From the NCBI RefSeq assembly GCF_001039355.2, contig NW_019775839.1, positions 62,001 to 126,000 on the forward strand: a DNA stretch of 64,000 nt. The letters are read 5' to 3'. Under the pieces are notes generated by a model that was given only the letters and a program-made list of their open reading frames with translations, had not been told where the DNA came from and ran no database searches. A program made the translations under genes and the position numbers. How positions within the stretch are numbered: position 1 is the first letter of the stretch; each line of letters begins with the position of its first letter. Of this stretch, positions 24,412-39,300 are shown piece by piece. The DNA is from Lingula anatina. Lineage: Eukaryota > Brachiopoda > Lingulata > Lingulida > Lingulidae.

Positions 24412-27400
24412 TATCTTGCCTTCAAAACAGAGAAACCTTCGTTGAATAGTTTGATTGCAGAAACCATCTTAATTACCTCAAATCATGCATATGAGAATAT
24501 GCCACATATAATAGCTACAACTCTTCCAGAAATCAGGCAATATATCTTTAAAATAAAAATTCTATATCATACTCAAGACAAGTTTTAAATTAGATACTTT
24601 CCTGTTTGTATACATTTCTATAAGGCTATGACCAGTTTAAGTGTAAAGAAAGTTTTTCCTGGTTATAAGATAGAGGATATATTCACCTCCATACACTGAA
24701 TACAAAGCATACACAGCTCTAAAGTTTGGGATCCATCTTGAGTGAATTTCCTTGCTTGGTCAAAATATTCCTGAAGATACTGTTTGACTTGCTCCATACT
24801 AAAAATAAAAAACAATCTGTGCATTAAGACTTCTATCAACATAAGTATTTCTTCCAATTTTATTAATAATGTACCAAAAATTTTAACTTTGTAAATGAAA
24901 GGATTTTTCTGGTTATTTGCTCTAACAAATACAAATGCTTACATCAAGCCTGCTTGCACAAGGAGTAAATGCGCGAAATATTAAGAGCTGTAATAGCATT
25001 AAAATGAACTAAGGACAATACCTGAAAACAAAAAAAAAATATATTAAAAAAATCATCCTTACTCTGAGCGCAGAAGCAGCTGGAGCAAGAAACTCCTGAT
25101 CACAGGAGAAGGGTCAATGCAGACATCAAACAAATTGAAATCTTTAGTGCCAGATTTGCCAGATTTAAGCTGGGACTCCTTGGTGACACAACTGAGAAGC
25201 ATCCTAACCACATCAGGTTCTGGAGGAGTGTCTTCATTAAAACACAGCTGGGACACCAGGGCCATGAAGAAAGTATTGCAACTCCGTTTGTACTCATTGT
25301 GAGCTTTTATCTTGTCCCTAAAAAAGGTAATTTGACATTATCATGGCTGTAAATTTTATAAAAGCAGACATTTTCATATTCACATTAATAAGCTACCATT
25401 GGTGTATATCAATTATTGAAACCTGAATACTTGTCTTTTCAAATCACAAAAATACATGAATAACTTTTTAATTTATAAGGATGTTTCAACTGCAATCTTC
25501 ATGATGATTAGTTAAGTAAACAAAACTTTGCTGAAATGAGCATTACTGGAATACACAATGTACCCGAAGTCTGACATGGTCTTCAGTTCCTTAACTTCAC
25601 CAAACATTTTTCTGCACCCTCTTTCTGGGCATTCATTGATATCAGCATATCTACGGCCTTGCAGACAGGCATGACAAAAGATGTGACCACATGGCAACTT
25701 CACAGGGTTCTGCATTGGCTGCTTGCAATACTTGCACTTTTCAAGTTCTCTGTGTTAAAATTATGCTTCATTATCCCATATGCATTCACACACAATTCTT
25801 CATGAAACTTTTGCACTGATCTTTTATGTCAAAGATGAACCATAAATAGAAACATTAAAAAATTGTAACCAAAAACACAGGATCAAATGTCACACAATAC
25901 ACAGTAAGATATCACTTCAAATGTCACACAATACACAGTAAGATATCACTTCAAATGGCACACAATAAAGAATAAGATATCACTTTCAGGAAACGAATGG
26001 AATCAAGTACAGGTGTATATAATAAACATTTTGACTTAAATTGCTTAAGGGGAAAATTACTACCTGTACAAAACATTTTCCAACAACAATGTACCTTAGT
26101 GCACACACACATGAGAAGAGAAATAGGGCTTCAATAAACTTACCCAAAAAAATGTTTACTAGCACTGATGTTACAGCTCTCAAGGAACTTCTTCACTTTT
26201 TCCATTGAAGGTACTTCTTTAAAGTCAGTCTTCTCCTCTCTAGACAGCATCTTAAATTAGAATCCATCATACCAGGTCACTTCATCAATGTTAAAATAGA
26301 ACTCAAATCTTGATGCCTGGTTGCAAGTTATAAAAAATTTGGAAATATACTATCCAATTGACTGTTCCATGAGGATTACAAGGAATTACTAAGTATCAAA
26401 ATGATTTATAAGTTACATGAATATGTTACATGAATATGTAGCACTGTGCACATTTATAACATCAGCAAATACAATTCTTCAAAAAACCCATACTATTTGT
26501 TCTGTAAGTACTGTAATTAATTGTCTTCTGTTAAAGTAAGCATTGCATAAATGTACTTAGCTCCATGTGTTATACTGCACTTACAATCCAAAAAGGCATG
26601 CATCTTTTTACAGTAAGATCTTCTCGTTTTACCCCACGGGGACAAACATGTTCTACAAAGAGGTGCAAGGCAAGCAACCTGTTCCACATGTATCTAATTT
26701 AAATGGAAAGCATATTATGAAGTAGATGTAACCAGTTTAAAAAAATTAGGAAATATATATATTTGATGTTAACTTTCAGAGATACTACTGAGTCTCAAGT
26801 GATACTCAGGGTGACACTTCTAATCATCAGACCAACTTACATCATAAAATGAATGGATTTTGATTAATGATCACAAGATAATTTCCATCTCAGTTTAGCA
26901 CATTTTGTGTGATTTTGATAAATCTTTAATATTACACAGTAGGACTGGCAGATATCCCATTTATGATATAAAAATAAAAATAAACTTTTGGGGCTTAAAC
27001 TTTGTAATGTACATACCTTTACACTGTTACCAGGAACTAATAACAGATATGGGCAACAAAATGTTTCATTTTCAGTTTTGACTTGAGAAGTTATATCTAT
27101 TCTGACACTTTTAATAGTTAATCGTGAAAAGAATGAGAACAACATACCTTTATTGCAACATACCTTTATTGCACATAAAGCACATATATCTATTCTGACA
27201 CTTTTAATAGTTAATCGTGAAAAGAATGAGAACAACATACCTTTATTGCAACATACCTTTATTGCACATAAAGCACATATTTCCATTAAAAAATGAAATC
27301 CTTACCTGCACTGTAGGAGTTGATATCTGCTCTTGTCTCCATAATGATAGGAGTCCTGACACACTGACTGTAGTATTCTCTCTACTGTTGGTTTAAACCT

Positions 27401-30400
27401 TTGGACCTTGTCAAGCCAGCCATTTCTCTGGTTTTGATTTTCAAGAGGTTCAGTGTGAGGTTCTAGGTTTTCCAGGCAGTATGTTAATCCGAGGACATCA
27501 ATGTTCTGTAAGTAAATCAGCAAACAAAATGTTGATTCTCTTTATTATTCCGTACATAATCAATTATGTGACCTTCAAAAGACTTATCTTTAATCTTTGT
27601 GAGGGATTCTTTCCCTATACAAAATATTAAATTTACCATTTCATTCTTCTGGCTTTTACCAATATCATTCAGCAGAGAGGCAGCCAAATCTGGCAAAAGA
27701 TGGAATAACTGCCTCAGATGTTGTAGTCTACTTTGCACAGAGTGATAGGCTAGATGAACCAGGGGAATTGTGAAACCAAACTTCATTGCTTGGTGGAACC
27801 TTTCTGCCTCTTTTTCAGGAAGCATGCTGACAGCATGTTCATTGTAGAATCTCTGTCTGGTTTCAAATGCTGCAGACCTGAGGGCATGTACCATTACCTT
27901 AAAAAAATCAATATATCCACTACTCTGATATGTGATTAATTTCAGGTTAAATAAATAACAGCAAATCTACATCAAATCCTACACCTTTTACCTTCTAATC
28001 ACCAAAATGAAAACAAATATCAGCATTAAGGCTAGTAGATAACGTGATCTTTCACAGAGTTAAACTTACTAAGATAAGGATTTATGCTGTTACATATTTT
28101 GTATAGAATTCTGCTTTTCCACTCTGCCCATCGGTCAGATGCACCAACATAGCGAAATCTAATGTTGGTAATTTTTGCTTGAACATTTTTTAATACAAAA
28201 AGACAATTATAATTCACTGAGTATAAAGTCTCCAAAGTTGTAAATAATTGTACCTGGCATTCTCCATCTGAAGACTCCTTGTGAATCATATGTACAAAGT
28301 CAGTAAGGTACAAGTCTAGAATATCTTTAGCCACATTCTGAGCTTTGTTCATGTAATTTGTAACAATCTTCCCTGTGTGCCATTCCTCAAATAATTCTTG
28401 AGTTTTCTGAAGTTGGTTAACTTGATCTGAAAATACAATTCAAATGAGGTAGAGTATTTATCATTACCTAACATCAGTCTTACAATTCAATGGCACATAT
28501 AATAAAAACATTACCTTAATTGCAAAAAGAATAACCACATATAACTTCTTCACAAAGGTCTATTCAAGTTAAAGCCCTAATTAATATTGTTGCAATATCT
28601 CACCCAATTTCTTCACTTGATGCAGCATCTTTTCCACCTGTTGATAAATCACCCAAGAGAATGGCAGTTGGTTACAGAACATTTGCCCACACCCAATAGT
28701 TCTTACTACCATTTCAGTGAGTTCAGCATTCAATTTTGGGGACCTGAGATCTCTTTGGTATTTCAGTTCAGTGGCATTCTCATTGTCCAACAGTTCTAAC
28801 CAAAACTGATGCATCCAGTGGGTCAAGTCTTGGTGAGCGTGGAGAATATTCAAGTTGGAGTTGGTGTCCATCAGGGCTACTATTCCAGCCAGCATAGGTG
28901 TGACTTTTTGTTGGATACACTGCCATGACGATCGCCTGAAATGATTAAAAAGAATCAAACTTGTGTGAATCAATTTTTCCAGTGACTCAAGTATGTAATT
29001 ATGTATGTATGATTTCAACAAGGTGATATTTGCTTCACTAATTATAACACCAATGACTTTAAAATATGCTGTTCATTTCGCCATGTTTATAAATCAAGAA
29101 CATCACATGCTTGCATCCATTTGCACAGAAAACATTCCAAAGTTGTTTGTTTTTTCAAAAATATGGAAAGAATATTTAATTGACTGTGTAATAACACTTT
29201 ACGGTTTTAAATCATATTTCGCAAAAAAGTTACATTCTTTAAAAATCCTCTGGTAACCACATTACACTGTTCTAAATTTCACACAATTCAACCCTTTATT
29301 TCATCTGTTTACAGTCAAACTTCATTAGCAAATTTGGCTGTGACAGGTGTGAGCACCTGGGCAGTATTGTGCTCATTTACACCAACATCTATAATTACAT
29401 TGAACTACAAAACTGCTAAAAGAAATCAAGTTTTGCATCCTCACCTAAACGTTCCTGCTTTGTGGATCATATCCATGGAAGCTGCTTCATTTCTCAGCCA
29501 GTTAGCTGCTCTTCCTGGCCGCATAACTTTCTCCTCCTTTTCACTGAGCAGCAACGCAACTCTCCGTCCAACAACCTCTGCAAATGTTCTGCAGTCTGTA
29601 AAAAAAGGTATAAATATGTTACATAAGAACTTACCCTTTTTTTTGGCAAACTAATTCTATCAACAATTTACCAGTAACACCAACATTTGAGGAACTTCAA
29701 GATCCTATATGTTTTAGTATTTACAATGACTTAAACACCAAAACTCACAAATGTGTGCATATCGCAAAGATTTACAAATGAGTACAAAATAAGTTTTAAG
29801 TTTGCGCTGCACTAAATTATCTGTATTTTTTTCTAATTCAACCATTGCTCGTATTTTCATGTTGTAATGTACCTTGTCCTTTCATTTTTCTGATAGATAA
29901 CAGTTTCAATAAAATTTGTATTCTCTCAGTGGTTCGCTGCACATTTTCCGCATGTTCCTCTTTCAACATGGCTGCAGCACCCTGGACACAGTTTCTTATC
30001 AGTGCACTGTAGTCAAGACCCCTTAAGTCACTTTCATGATCTTCAACTTCCATTCTTTCCACATCTTCCTCCATCCTCACATCGGTTGTGGGTAATTCCT
30101 CTCCAGTATCTACCTGCACTGAATTCTCTTTTTTGGGTGTACTTGCCCTTTGGTTTTCTGTCTCAATATCTTGGCTAAAATGACTTTCTGATGTGTCCAT
30201 CAGAGAGTCTTCATCAGTGTTGTTCACTTCAGATTCCAAGACTATACCTTCAAAATGTGTTTAAAAAAAATAATATAGACTATACCTTCAAAATGTGTTA
30301 AAAAAATTAATATAGACTATACCTTCAAAATGCGTTAAAAAATTTATACAATAAGTACCTGAATTTCCTACAAAAATGAAGTATATACATTTCTTTAAAA

Positions 30401-32466
30401 AAAATGCAGACATATAAAATTATATACATTTTTCTAAGTTTGGACAATCAGATTCCACAGACTCTATTTCATGCTGTCACACATACTGTGACACCTGTAT
30501 CAAAATCAACCAACCAGAATCACTTGGATGTGGAGCCAGTTCCCTTTTCTGTAACTGTTCTATCCTCTCTGCCAGATCCTGCCTTGTTATGATGCCACTC
30601 TGAGGTCCATGGGTTCTACATTGGTGAACTGACTGTGTGAATAATGTCCCAATGGAGTTTCCCATCATGTTGCCCCAGGAAGGCAATTGATACGTTTCTG
30701 GCCTCAAGTCATCAATGTGCACCGAGAGCCACTTGCCACCCTGCAAATACAGCAATATGAACATGGTTTTTCACAATTATGCCATTTACATGTCTGTTTC
30801 TTAAAATATGACACAAACGATTTTTACTTATTCATAGTAGGAATTTTTTTAGACACATGACAAGAAATAAAAGTACATAGTAATATAACACAGTTGATGA
30901 AAAACTACTTCAATATTTTTTTTTTTACCTGAAAGCCTACAAAACATCCACCAGAAACTCTGGGCAATTGTACAACAAACACCACATGGATTTTACTACC
31001 CATGTTTTCCCTGGCTTGTGCAAATTCATCCATCACACAGTAGCGAGCACATGCTATCAGGCTGCCATTTTGGTCCCCAGAATCACATTGGACAAGCAAA
31101 AGTGTATCATTTTTCTTGACATCATTGAAAAAACGCCTTAAAAGCAAAATATGTAAATCATCAGAGGTTTGATAATTTAATAAATTTCTACATTTTAACA
31201 AAGTTCTATTGTGCACATAATTCAAAATTATGTCAGTTATAAAAAAAAAAGCTACAGCTTTAAAATTTGGTAAAAAGCATGATTTATCTACTTTCATTTC
31301 ATTCTTTTATAGGTATTTCAACTCTCTTAAACTTGTAATAAGGTGTGTCGCTGAATACAAATGTACTTATCAGTTAAAATGAATACTACAGGCAAACAAT
31401 GCTTTAAAGCAGAGGAATCTATCTTGAAACAATTCCTTACCTTATCTTTCTTCCAAATTCTTGCTCTGTGCCAAAATTTTGAAGTGCCAATGATCTGACA
31501 TTTGCTGGCGGTAGCTTAAGAACTTTTGCTATTTCTTTTTCATCATCTATAGAAAGCAGTTTGGAATGGGTTGTGACCTGTAAACATGATGTTATCACAG
31601 TTAGTATTCAAAGCCAGTGCTTTTTACGTTCAAATGAGATAATTTATGCTGAAAACAGGCCTATTTGCTCAGAATTATTTAAGTCACAGTGGATCTCAGT
31701 TAGTGGTCATAAGTGTCTGTCTCTCTATATATATATTCTACAGTATAAAAGCAAATATACATATTTTTGAAAGAAAAAATGAAAAAATTTATGATAAATA
31801 AATTTTAATGTAATTATCAAAAAATATGACAAAATTTTACAAAATGACTTCCATTATCATGGATTATGATCTATCACATCTATGCCAAAATATGTTCCTC
31901 ACTAACTAATACAACCTATAAGCTACCTGCACAAATACACTGTCATGTGGTTTCTTCTCCATAATTTCATTGTGCAAATATTCCAGCAGACTTTCATGTT
32001 TCTGCTGTTTAAAATACTGGTCCCATATTCCTTCCTGCAGGGCCCTAAGTTTGGTATCCTTCAACCTCACCACAGCCTCAGGGGTGGCGCACTGGAGCAG
32101 CTGATACTGGGCAGCACTGAGCACCTGTTGAGATAAAATTCAGGAAACCTTCCAAGACAAATGGCATCAAATTTGCAGATACGAATTTTAAACTAGAAAA
32201 GCATTCACAGAGCACAGACTTTCTTCACGACAATGACTGACTAATAATTTATCTTTAATTAATAATTGGATCATCACCAAAATCTAATCATACCTTTCAC
32301 ATCTATGACTTATTTTGAATTTTTCATGTTAATAACCTTTTGCATGCAGATAAACAAACTAATGGGACCAAAAAGCATAACCTCCTTGTCAGAGGTAATA
32401 ACATTAGAGTACATATTAAAATGCCTATATCTGTCATCAATTAATTGAAAGCAACTGGTTTTGAAG

Positions 32467-32501
<35 letters not shown>

Positions 32502-33324
32502 NGTGAAATGGCACTTAAATAAAATTTCAGGTAAATATATTTGCGAAAATGAATTTCAAGCTCTTTGAGTCAACAGTGGGGTGGGTGGGGTCTATGATGC
32601 ATTTGTCAATCTGTGTAAGGCCGTCCCGCTGTCTGATTAAAAGCTCGACTGGTTCTATAACATTTTCTGTAGTCGCCTTAAAAGCCGGTTGTACGAGGGA
32701 CGTACAGCCTGGCGGGGGGAGGGGGTAGGCTGGTTGCAAAAGACGCTTTTAGTTAAATAAATGGCTTTCATCAGCTTCAGAGTTCTGGTAATAGGGGGAT
32801 GGGAGAGGAGACACTTGGACATGTTCCGATAACCATCTCCAGGCTTTGCTTTTCCTTTTTCTATACTGGAGGGATATGGATAGCACTGGAAAACAGAAAT
32901 ATGCCAAAGTTGCAATTAATCGAATTTTATGATTTACAAAAATTTCAATTTGCAGAGAAATTAAATATAATGAAAAGATCGCATTATCGAAAAGATCGAA
33001 GAATTACTGTATATTATTTCACCATGTCTGTATATGGATGACAGCCTTCCAAAATGAATTACTCCACCTCTGCTGTAACTATGGCTTGTTGGACTTCTAA
33101 TGCAAGAAATTTTAAAAGAGATTTTTAGGACAGATGCATCAAGGAAATAATAGTACAGCAGAGAACTTATCTTAAAGGGATAATAACTCTTCGTTTTGGA
33201 CAAAAAATGAATTTTCCTGGAGTAAACAATTTTCCCATACTTACCAATGGTAAATGAATCCATTTTTACATTCACATTGTTTGTGATCAGCATGATCGGG
33301 CCATTTTTTTCAAAAGTTATGCTG

Positions 33325-33367
<43 letters not shown>

Positions 33368-36300
33368 GCAAACATACAACACTGATAACACATTTCAAGA
33401 AAAACTGATATTATACTATACCCCTTTGAATTTTTTATGTATATTCTCTTTTTATTTTTAACCCTCCCCCGCTCATGGCACTTGGAAAAGTTGGACTCCT
33501 TGTAACTTTTTAGGAAGTTACAGATGGTATTTTTAGAAGGCCTGACACCTAATCTTCAGAAAAGCCCTGCATGCAACACACATTGCTATTTAAGTGTGTA
33601 ATGTTAAACATGCCGCATCCAGTTTGTGAGGTTGCATTTAGGCTTATCTTGACCCCTCTCCTCTATCTGGAGGTTTGTTTCTTATTGAAAGTAAGTTAAT
33701 GTAACAAAATTGAAATGCACTAAGAAATAGATCATCCTTCACCACCAGAAAGTGACTTCGGAAGTAGTGATAAATATCCCACAATATATGAGGAACAAGG
33801 GTAAAAGCTAGCTGATAAGGATAATAGCCCAAAGGGTGGAGTTTTGAAATTTTTGTCATATACCCAGGGGGCGGGAAATGCTGTTTTTCGCAAATGCTAT
33901 TTTTCGCAATTTAAAATATCAATTAATTTGTAAGCAATGAAATTTTCAAGTTTTTGAAAAGAAAATTGAGTCCACAGATTATTTAGTCTGAGTTTCATCG
34001 TCGGTATTTCATGGAGATACATACTATTAATGAAGGTCATTTGAACAAATATTCAAGAAATGAAATTGAGAATAAATCTTACGTGAAATTGAATTTCCTA
34101 GAGATCCATGCATGTTCATACTACCCCATCCACTATTATTATAGGGTGTATATTTATATGACCTTGTTCAGCATCTGAATTTTTATGTTTCTCTAAAATA
34201 AATGTTTCAGATTGTAGATCAACGAAATATTAGAGAAGAAATAAGCTACTGTCATGATGAACTCTACAAAACTACAAGTGTCCTTTTTGTACCTGGAAGG
34301 AAGACTGCATCTGGCCATGCAAATTACACATGTACTGCAAGAAGCAGTGAACCAAGTATACCATCTGTGAATGAGGCTGTATTGGTTTGGTTTGAAACAA
34401 CAAAAAGTAAGTACTTTTTATTTCAGGATATGAAAGTCTGTTGTAAACCCATCTGTAGTTACAAACTATTTAGTCCAGTAACTGAGTGCATGCTAATTTA
34501 TATATGGACAGACCTGTGTCTGGACTTAAGGGCCTTCAGAATGAAAGATCAGAGTATTAGCTGATCTGATGAAATGAAGACTGCTTAATCCTAAAATCGT
34601 TCTCTCCACCTCTCACATGACTCCACAGGGGCACAGTAATTAAATCTTGGCTAAATTTGACTGGTCAAGGCGTGATGTGTGGCGAGGCATGTGAGAGGTG
34701 GAGAGACTATTTCAGGATTAAGCAGTCTTCCTTTCATGTAGGGACTGCCATATTTGGTCCTTGGATCAGATGATGCTCAGATCTTTTATTCTGAATGGCC
34801 CCTTACGTGTAAAGTCCATCGTCTGCATCTGTGCTACTTTTTTTGGAATTTTTACTCATAACACAATTTAAGGAAACTTGTAATACAAATTATTCTCAGA
34901 AATGATTCCTAGAACTAAAATGCAACTCAATGACAATGCAACTTCAAAAACCAATCTGATTGGATTTTATTAGTACCACCAGCGTGTACGCTGGCGGTAC
35001 TCATGGTTTTAGTCCCGACCCGTCTTGCACAGCTCCGCTGGCTCCACAGGATGGCGTGGGATACAAGTCACCATTACCGTTTCTCCTCCTAGACCGCAAG
35101 GACCTGTGTCCCCATTTCTTGGATTTAGGTCACATATAATCTCAACTTGAACCTCCTGGTTTTTTGTCTCAGTCGGTGCATTGGCCTGGGCGTGGCACTT
35201 GTTCAAATGCACCCTTGTCAAAATTTTTGAAAATTCAATGCTAAATATCTCCCAAACTGAAGGAATTATGGGAAAAATTTCTACAGAAGCTTGACCGAAA
35301 GTCATGTGGAGATTCCAAATATGCCCTTGGATTTGACTTTTGACCTTTATTTCAAGGTCAAACAGGCCAAAATTTTCTAAAAATGGGAATTTTCTGCAAA
35401 AAATTATTTGTTTGTGCCAATTTTCAGAAACTACACAGACCTAAGCTCTCATATCATAGTGAGAGGTTACAATTAGGGACTCTTTTCATCTTTGGGAGTT
35501 TGGGGTCAATCGGTGCATTTTCACAGGAGAAGCAGCCATTAGATACTGAAACTGAAAACTCTCTCTTATTCTGGAACCATAAATGCTAGAGACCTCTTGT
35601 TTGTTGCGTTTTGTAGAGCTTGTCAATGCCAATACTGACAGTGGTGTCCGTTTTTTTGTTTTCAATACGGTTTAGGAGTTGCGCTATATCAAAAAGTACA
35701 ATGTTGCAAGACTTAGTGGTGAAAATAAAATGTGAAATACTCTAAAATTAGCAGAGACACGTCCATAGTAACTATTGAACTTGAATAGGAATTCATATAC
35801 TGGCAATCTTATTGTGACCTTGAAAATGACCTTTGACCTACTTTTCACCATGAACTGAACTTTGTAAATTTGCTGTCTCTTATATCTCAAAAACTGGCAG
35901 GGATATACCCATATTTACTATTGAACTTGAATAGGAAGCCATATACTGGCTATCTAACTGTGACCTTAAAATTGACCTTTGACCTACTTTTCACCATGAA
36001 CTGAACTTTGCAAATTTTCTATCCTTTATATCTTGAAAACTGGCAAAGATATGCCCATAGTTACTGTTGAACTTGAATAAGAAGTCTTATACTGGCAATC
36101 TTACTGTGACCTTGAAATTGACCTTTGACCTACTTTTCACCATGAACTGAACTTTGCAAATCTTCTAGGTCTTATATCTCCAAAACTGGCAGAGATATGA
36201 CTATAGTTACTATTTAACTTGAATAAGAAGTCACATTTTGGCAATCTTACTGTGACCTTGAATTTGACCTTTGACCTATTTTTTCACCATGAACTGCACT

Positions 36301-39300
36301 CTGCATTTTTTCTGCCCCTCATATCTTCAAATCTGGCAGAGGTATGACCAGTGTTTCTCTTGGGTTTTCTTTTTATTCAAAGCATATGCAACGCTGATAA
36401 CACATTTCAAGGAAAACTCATATGCCTACTGTCTTGAAAATCACAGGAGTGATCAATATTGCAAAAATACAGCTTAATTCGAAAATAAGCTTGATTGACT
36501 ATTTTTACAGTTATGCTGTTTTTTCAGTTCTTTTTGCATATTTTTAGAACTCTTGTTTATTGCATTTTTAGAGCTTGTCAAGCTCAACACTGGTGGTGGT
36601 GACCCTTTTTTTTTGGTTTTCCATACGTGCGCTTACCCCAGCTGGTGGTACTATAACAGGAGGTGGTATCGCCTCTCTGATCCTCTAGTTATTATTATTA
36701 TCATTATTATTTTAATTTTCATTCATTTTTCACACATTGGAAATTTAAATGTGTGGTTTTAAAATTTCATTGGTTTGAAGCCCTCTGCTTCAGTCACATT
36801 AGTATGTAGTTTTATAAATATGGTGATTAGGCTGTAATTAGCAATGACATTGGCCTGTGTGTCCATTCAGTATGTACAGCTGTTTACTTCTGTGTCGTAT
36901 CACTTAATGAAATTGAAAAACAATGGATAATTATATATTTAATGAACTTCACTTGGTCCATTTGAGGCCCAAATGCCTTGGCAATTTCTCATCAGATTCC
37001 ACCTAGGGTTGAGCTTTGTTAGGGAAAGAGGCAGGTTGCTTTCAAAAATTGGCATGATTAGTTTACATTTACAGTACTTTTTTGTTTGAATATCAAACAT
37101 GCTGAAAACTTTTCAAAATGGCCGGACATTTGGACCGGCAGTAATGAAAAATTTGCCGGACCGAATGGATTTTTGTCGGACCGAAAATCACCCTATTCGT
37201 TTGAGACAGATATACTACCAGTACGATTAGGTAGCTTACTTTGTTTGTGAATGTGATAGGTTTGAAATGGAAGGGAAAAAAACGCTTTGGGTTTTGTATG
37301 ATTTTATTAGTGAAGTATGTTGAGTGATAACTGTTAATTCAAAATTGCAGTTCTTAAAACTCTTGTCAGTTTTTTTGGACCGACCAAGTCCAAATTTCTA
37401 CTGGTCCAGACAAATTTTCCTGGTCATGATTGATCTGACCGTCAGCTTCAGCATATCTGGAATATTTTATTTTTCACACATGAGCGTTTTCAGTGGCTTT
37501 CATATCCCATGAAAGTGAATCACTTGCTAGCTTTTCATTTTCCATGTTACCTGTAGAACATAATGTAAGAGGGTACGAGTGATTATGCTGTTTTAAAACA
37601 TTATGTAACAGTGCATCTAAATTGGCAAAAACATTATTTGGTGCACTCTTTTCTGCATAATGTCTGAACATTTCTCAGCTTTGCTGCCTTGTTTTTTGTA
37701 AAGTGTCTGTATATTTGTCAGCTTTGCTGTCTAGTTAAAAAATGAAGTAATTTCTGTACTTGGTAATGTCTATAATATGTTCTTTGTTGAAAGATGTGTG
37801 TTGTCCCACTGTTGTGAAGAGTGACTGCAGTGGGAATAAAATAGTGACACAATACTTATACAGTTTTGTGCAGAGAAGATGACATTACGGATACGGATAA
37901 ACGACCCTAATCTTACGTATCGCACATTTAACATAATTACAGGGTAAACACAATAGGCCACAATGCTTAGCGTAAGTCAGCTGGGTTACGGGAAGTAAGT
38001 CGAGTTGGCCTCGTTTGAGGTGATGAGTGACAGCCTTAATTGCCACCTCTCCCTCTACTGATGCTGCTGAGCGACAGCGTTAATTGTCATCTCCCAAGTC
38101 CCAGCCGCTTATCTGATTATCTGCCCGACTGCACACAATCATTGTTCATCTATATGGGGCACGCTTTCATGGTATTCGTCCTTTAGATAGTATTTTCTTT
38201 CTTAACGATGTCTTGGTTCTCAAGGCTCAGTTACAATATAAAATATTACTCCTAAAATGGTTTCAATAGACGTTTTTGCTGCGTATATAGCACATAGTTA
38301 ATTATTTTTTGCTGTTAATTGTGTTGTAAATTTCAAATTCCCCATGTGTTGTTGATTCTGAATGTTGAAAATAAAGGATCCATAACCCTAATCCAAGGTC
38401 CCTACTACGTTTTGGACGCACGGTTTTCAGGTTACTAGCGTCCGGCTAGGACGTAGCGAGATCGCACGTAGCGGCTGTTGATCATGTCGAAAAGTTTCTA
38501 CGCGCTGTTTGCGTCCTCCAAAAGTCGCACGATGGTCGTGCTCCTCACGCACGAACTCCCACTTTTTCCCCATTTTTATGGCCGTAGGCCACACGTAGCA
38601 GCCCGTACGTTCGGTTGGGACCGAGGCTTAAGACGGCGTATTTTACGTTTTTCCGTGAGTCATCAATTTCATCTCAAATTATTACATTGAAATGCTCACA
38701 CTATTATAAATTTTGAACATATAATTGATTGCAGTTTAGCCTGGCTTTGCCCCAACCTTTTAACCTTTTAACATCATTTTCGATTACGAAGAACAACAGG
38801 GGCCGGGTAATCTATCCATACACGTTTTTCTTTTTTTTTTTTTTTTTACTTTTAATTTTAAAGCGGCGCGGAGTATTCAATTGGAGATTAAGACGTCGAC
38901 AATAATATCCATTGACTCGNCTTACAGTCAGTTTCCTTCATATTGAAAAGTGTTGGTCCTACGGTTGTAGCAGCAGCACCAGATGTCATTGGTGAGGCAC
39001 TGCTTAAGGCTGTTGAGGGGTCTGGTGCAGTTGATCTTGAATCAATTACATTAGTAGTTTCAGTTGTAAGCAACGGAGTAGATGTTTGTGCTCTAGTTGG
39101 TGCTGTGAAGGTTGAAGTGGGTGTTGCTGGCATAGTTGTCGTTGAATCGTATACTGCTGTTGAAGTAGGTGTTGTTGAATCATATACTGCTGTTGAAGTA
39201 GGTGTTGTTGAATCGTCTGCTGCTGTTGAAGTAGATGTCGTTGAATCGTATACTGCTGTTGAAATAGGTGTCGTTGAATCGTATACTGCTGTTGAAATAG

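Noticed and set aside
25895-27286. CRISPR-like array
   Set aside because: The short tandem repeats lack regular unique spacers and lie in introns of an animal gene.
32527-32739. Minus-strand 70-codon frame near the n at 32,502
   Set aside because: The sequence has coding-like composition (Glu-Asn-Val-Ile-Glu-Pro-Val-Glu-Leu), but I find no family, start or partner exon, and it does not fit the missing hinge of the RNF213-like gene.
38478-38690. 70-codon plus-strand frame in the duplicated block
   Set aside because: It is not preserved intact in the second copy of the duplication and lies in a GGTCCC-bounded repeat, so it is a chance frame.
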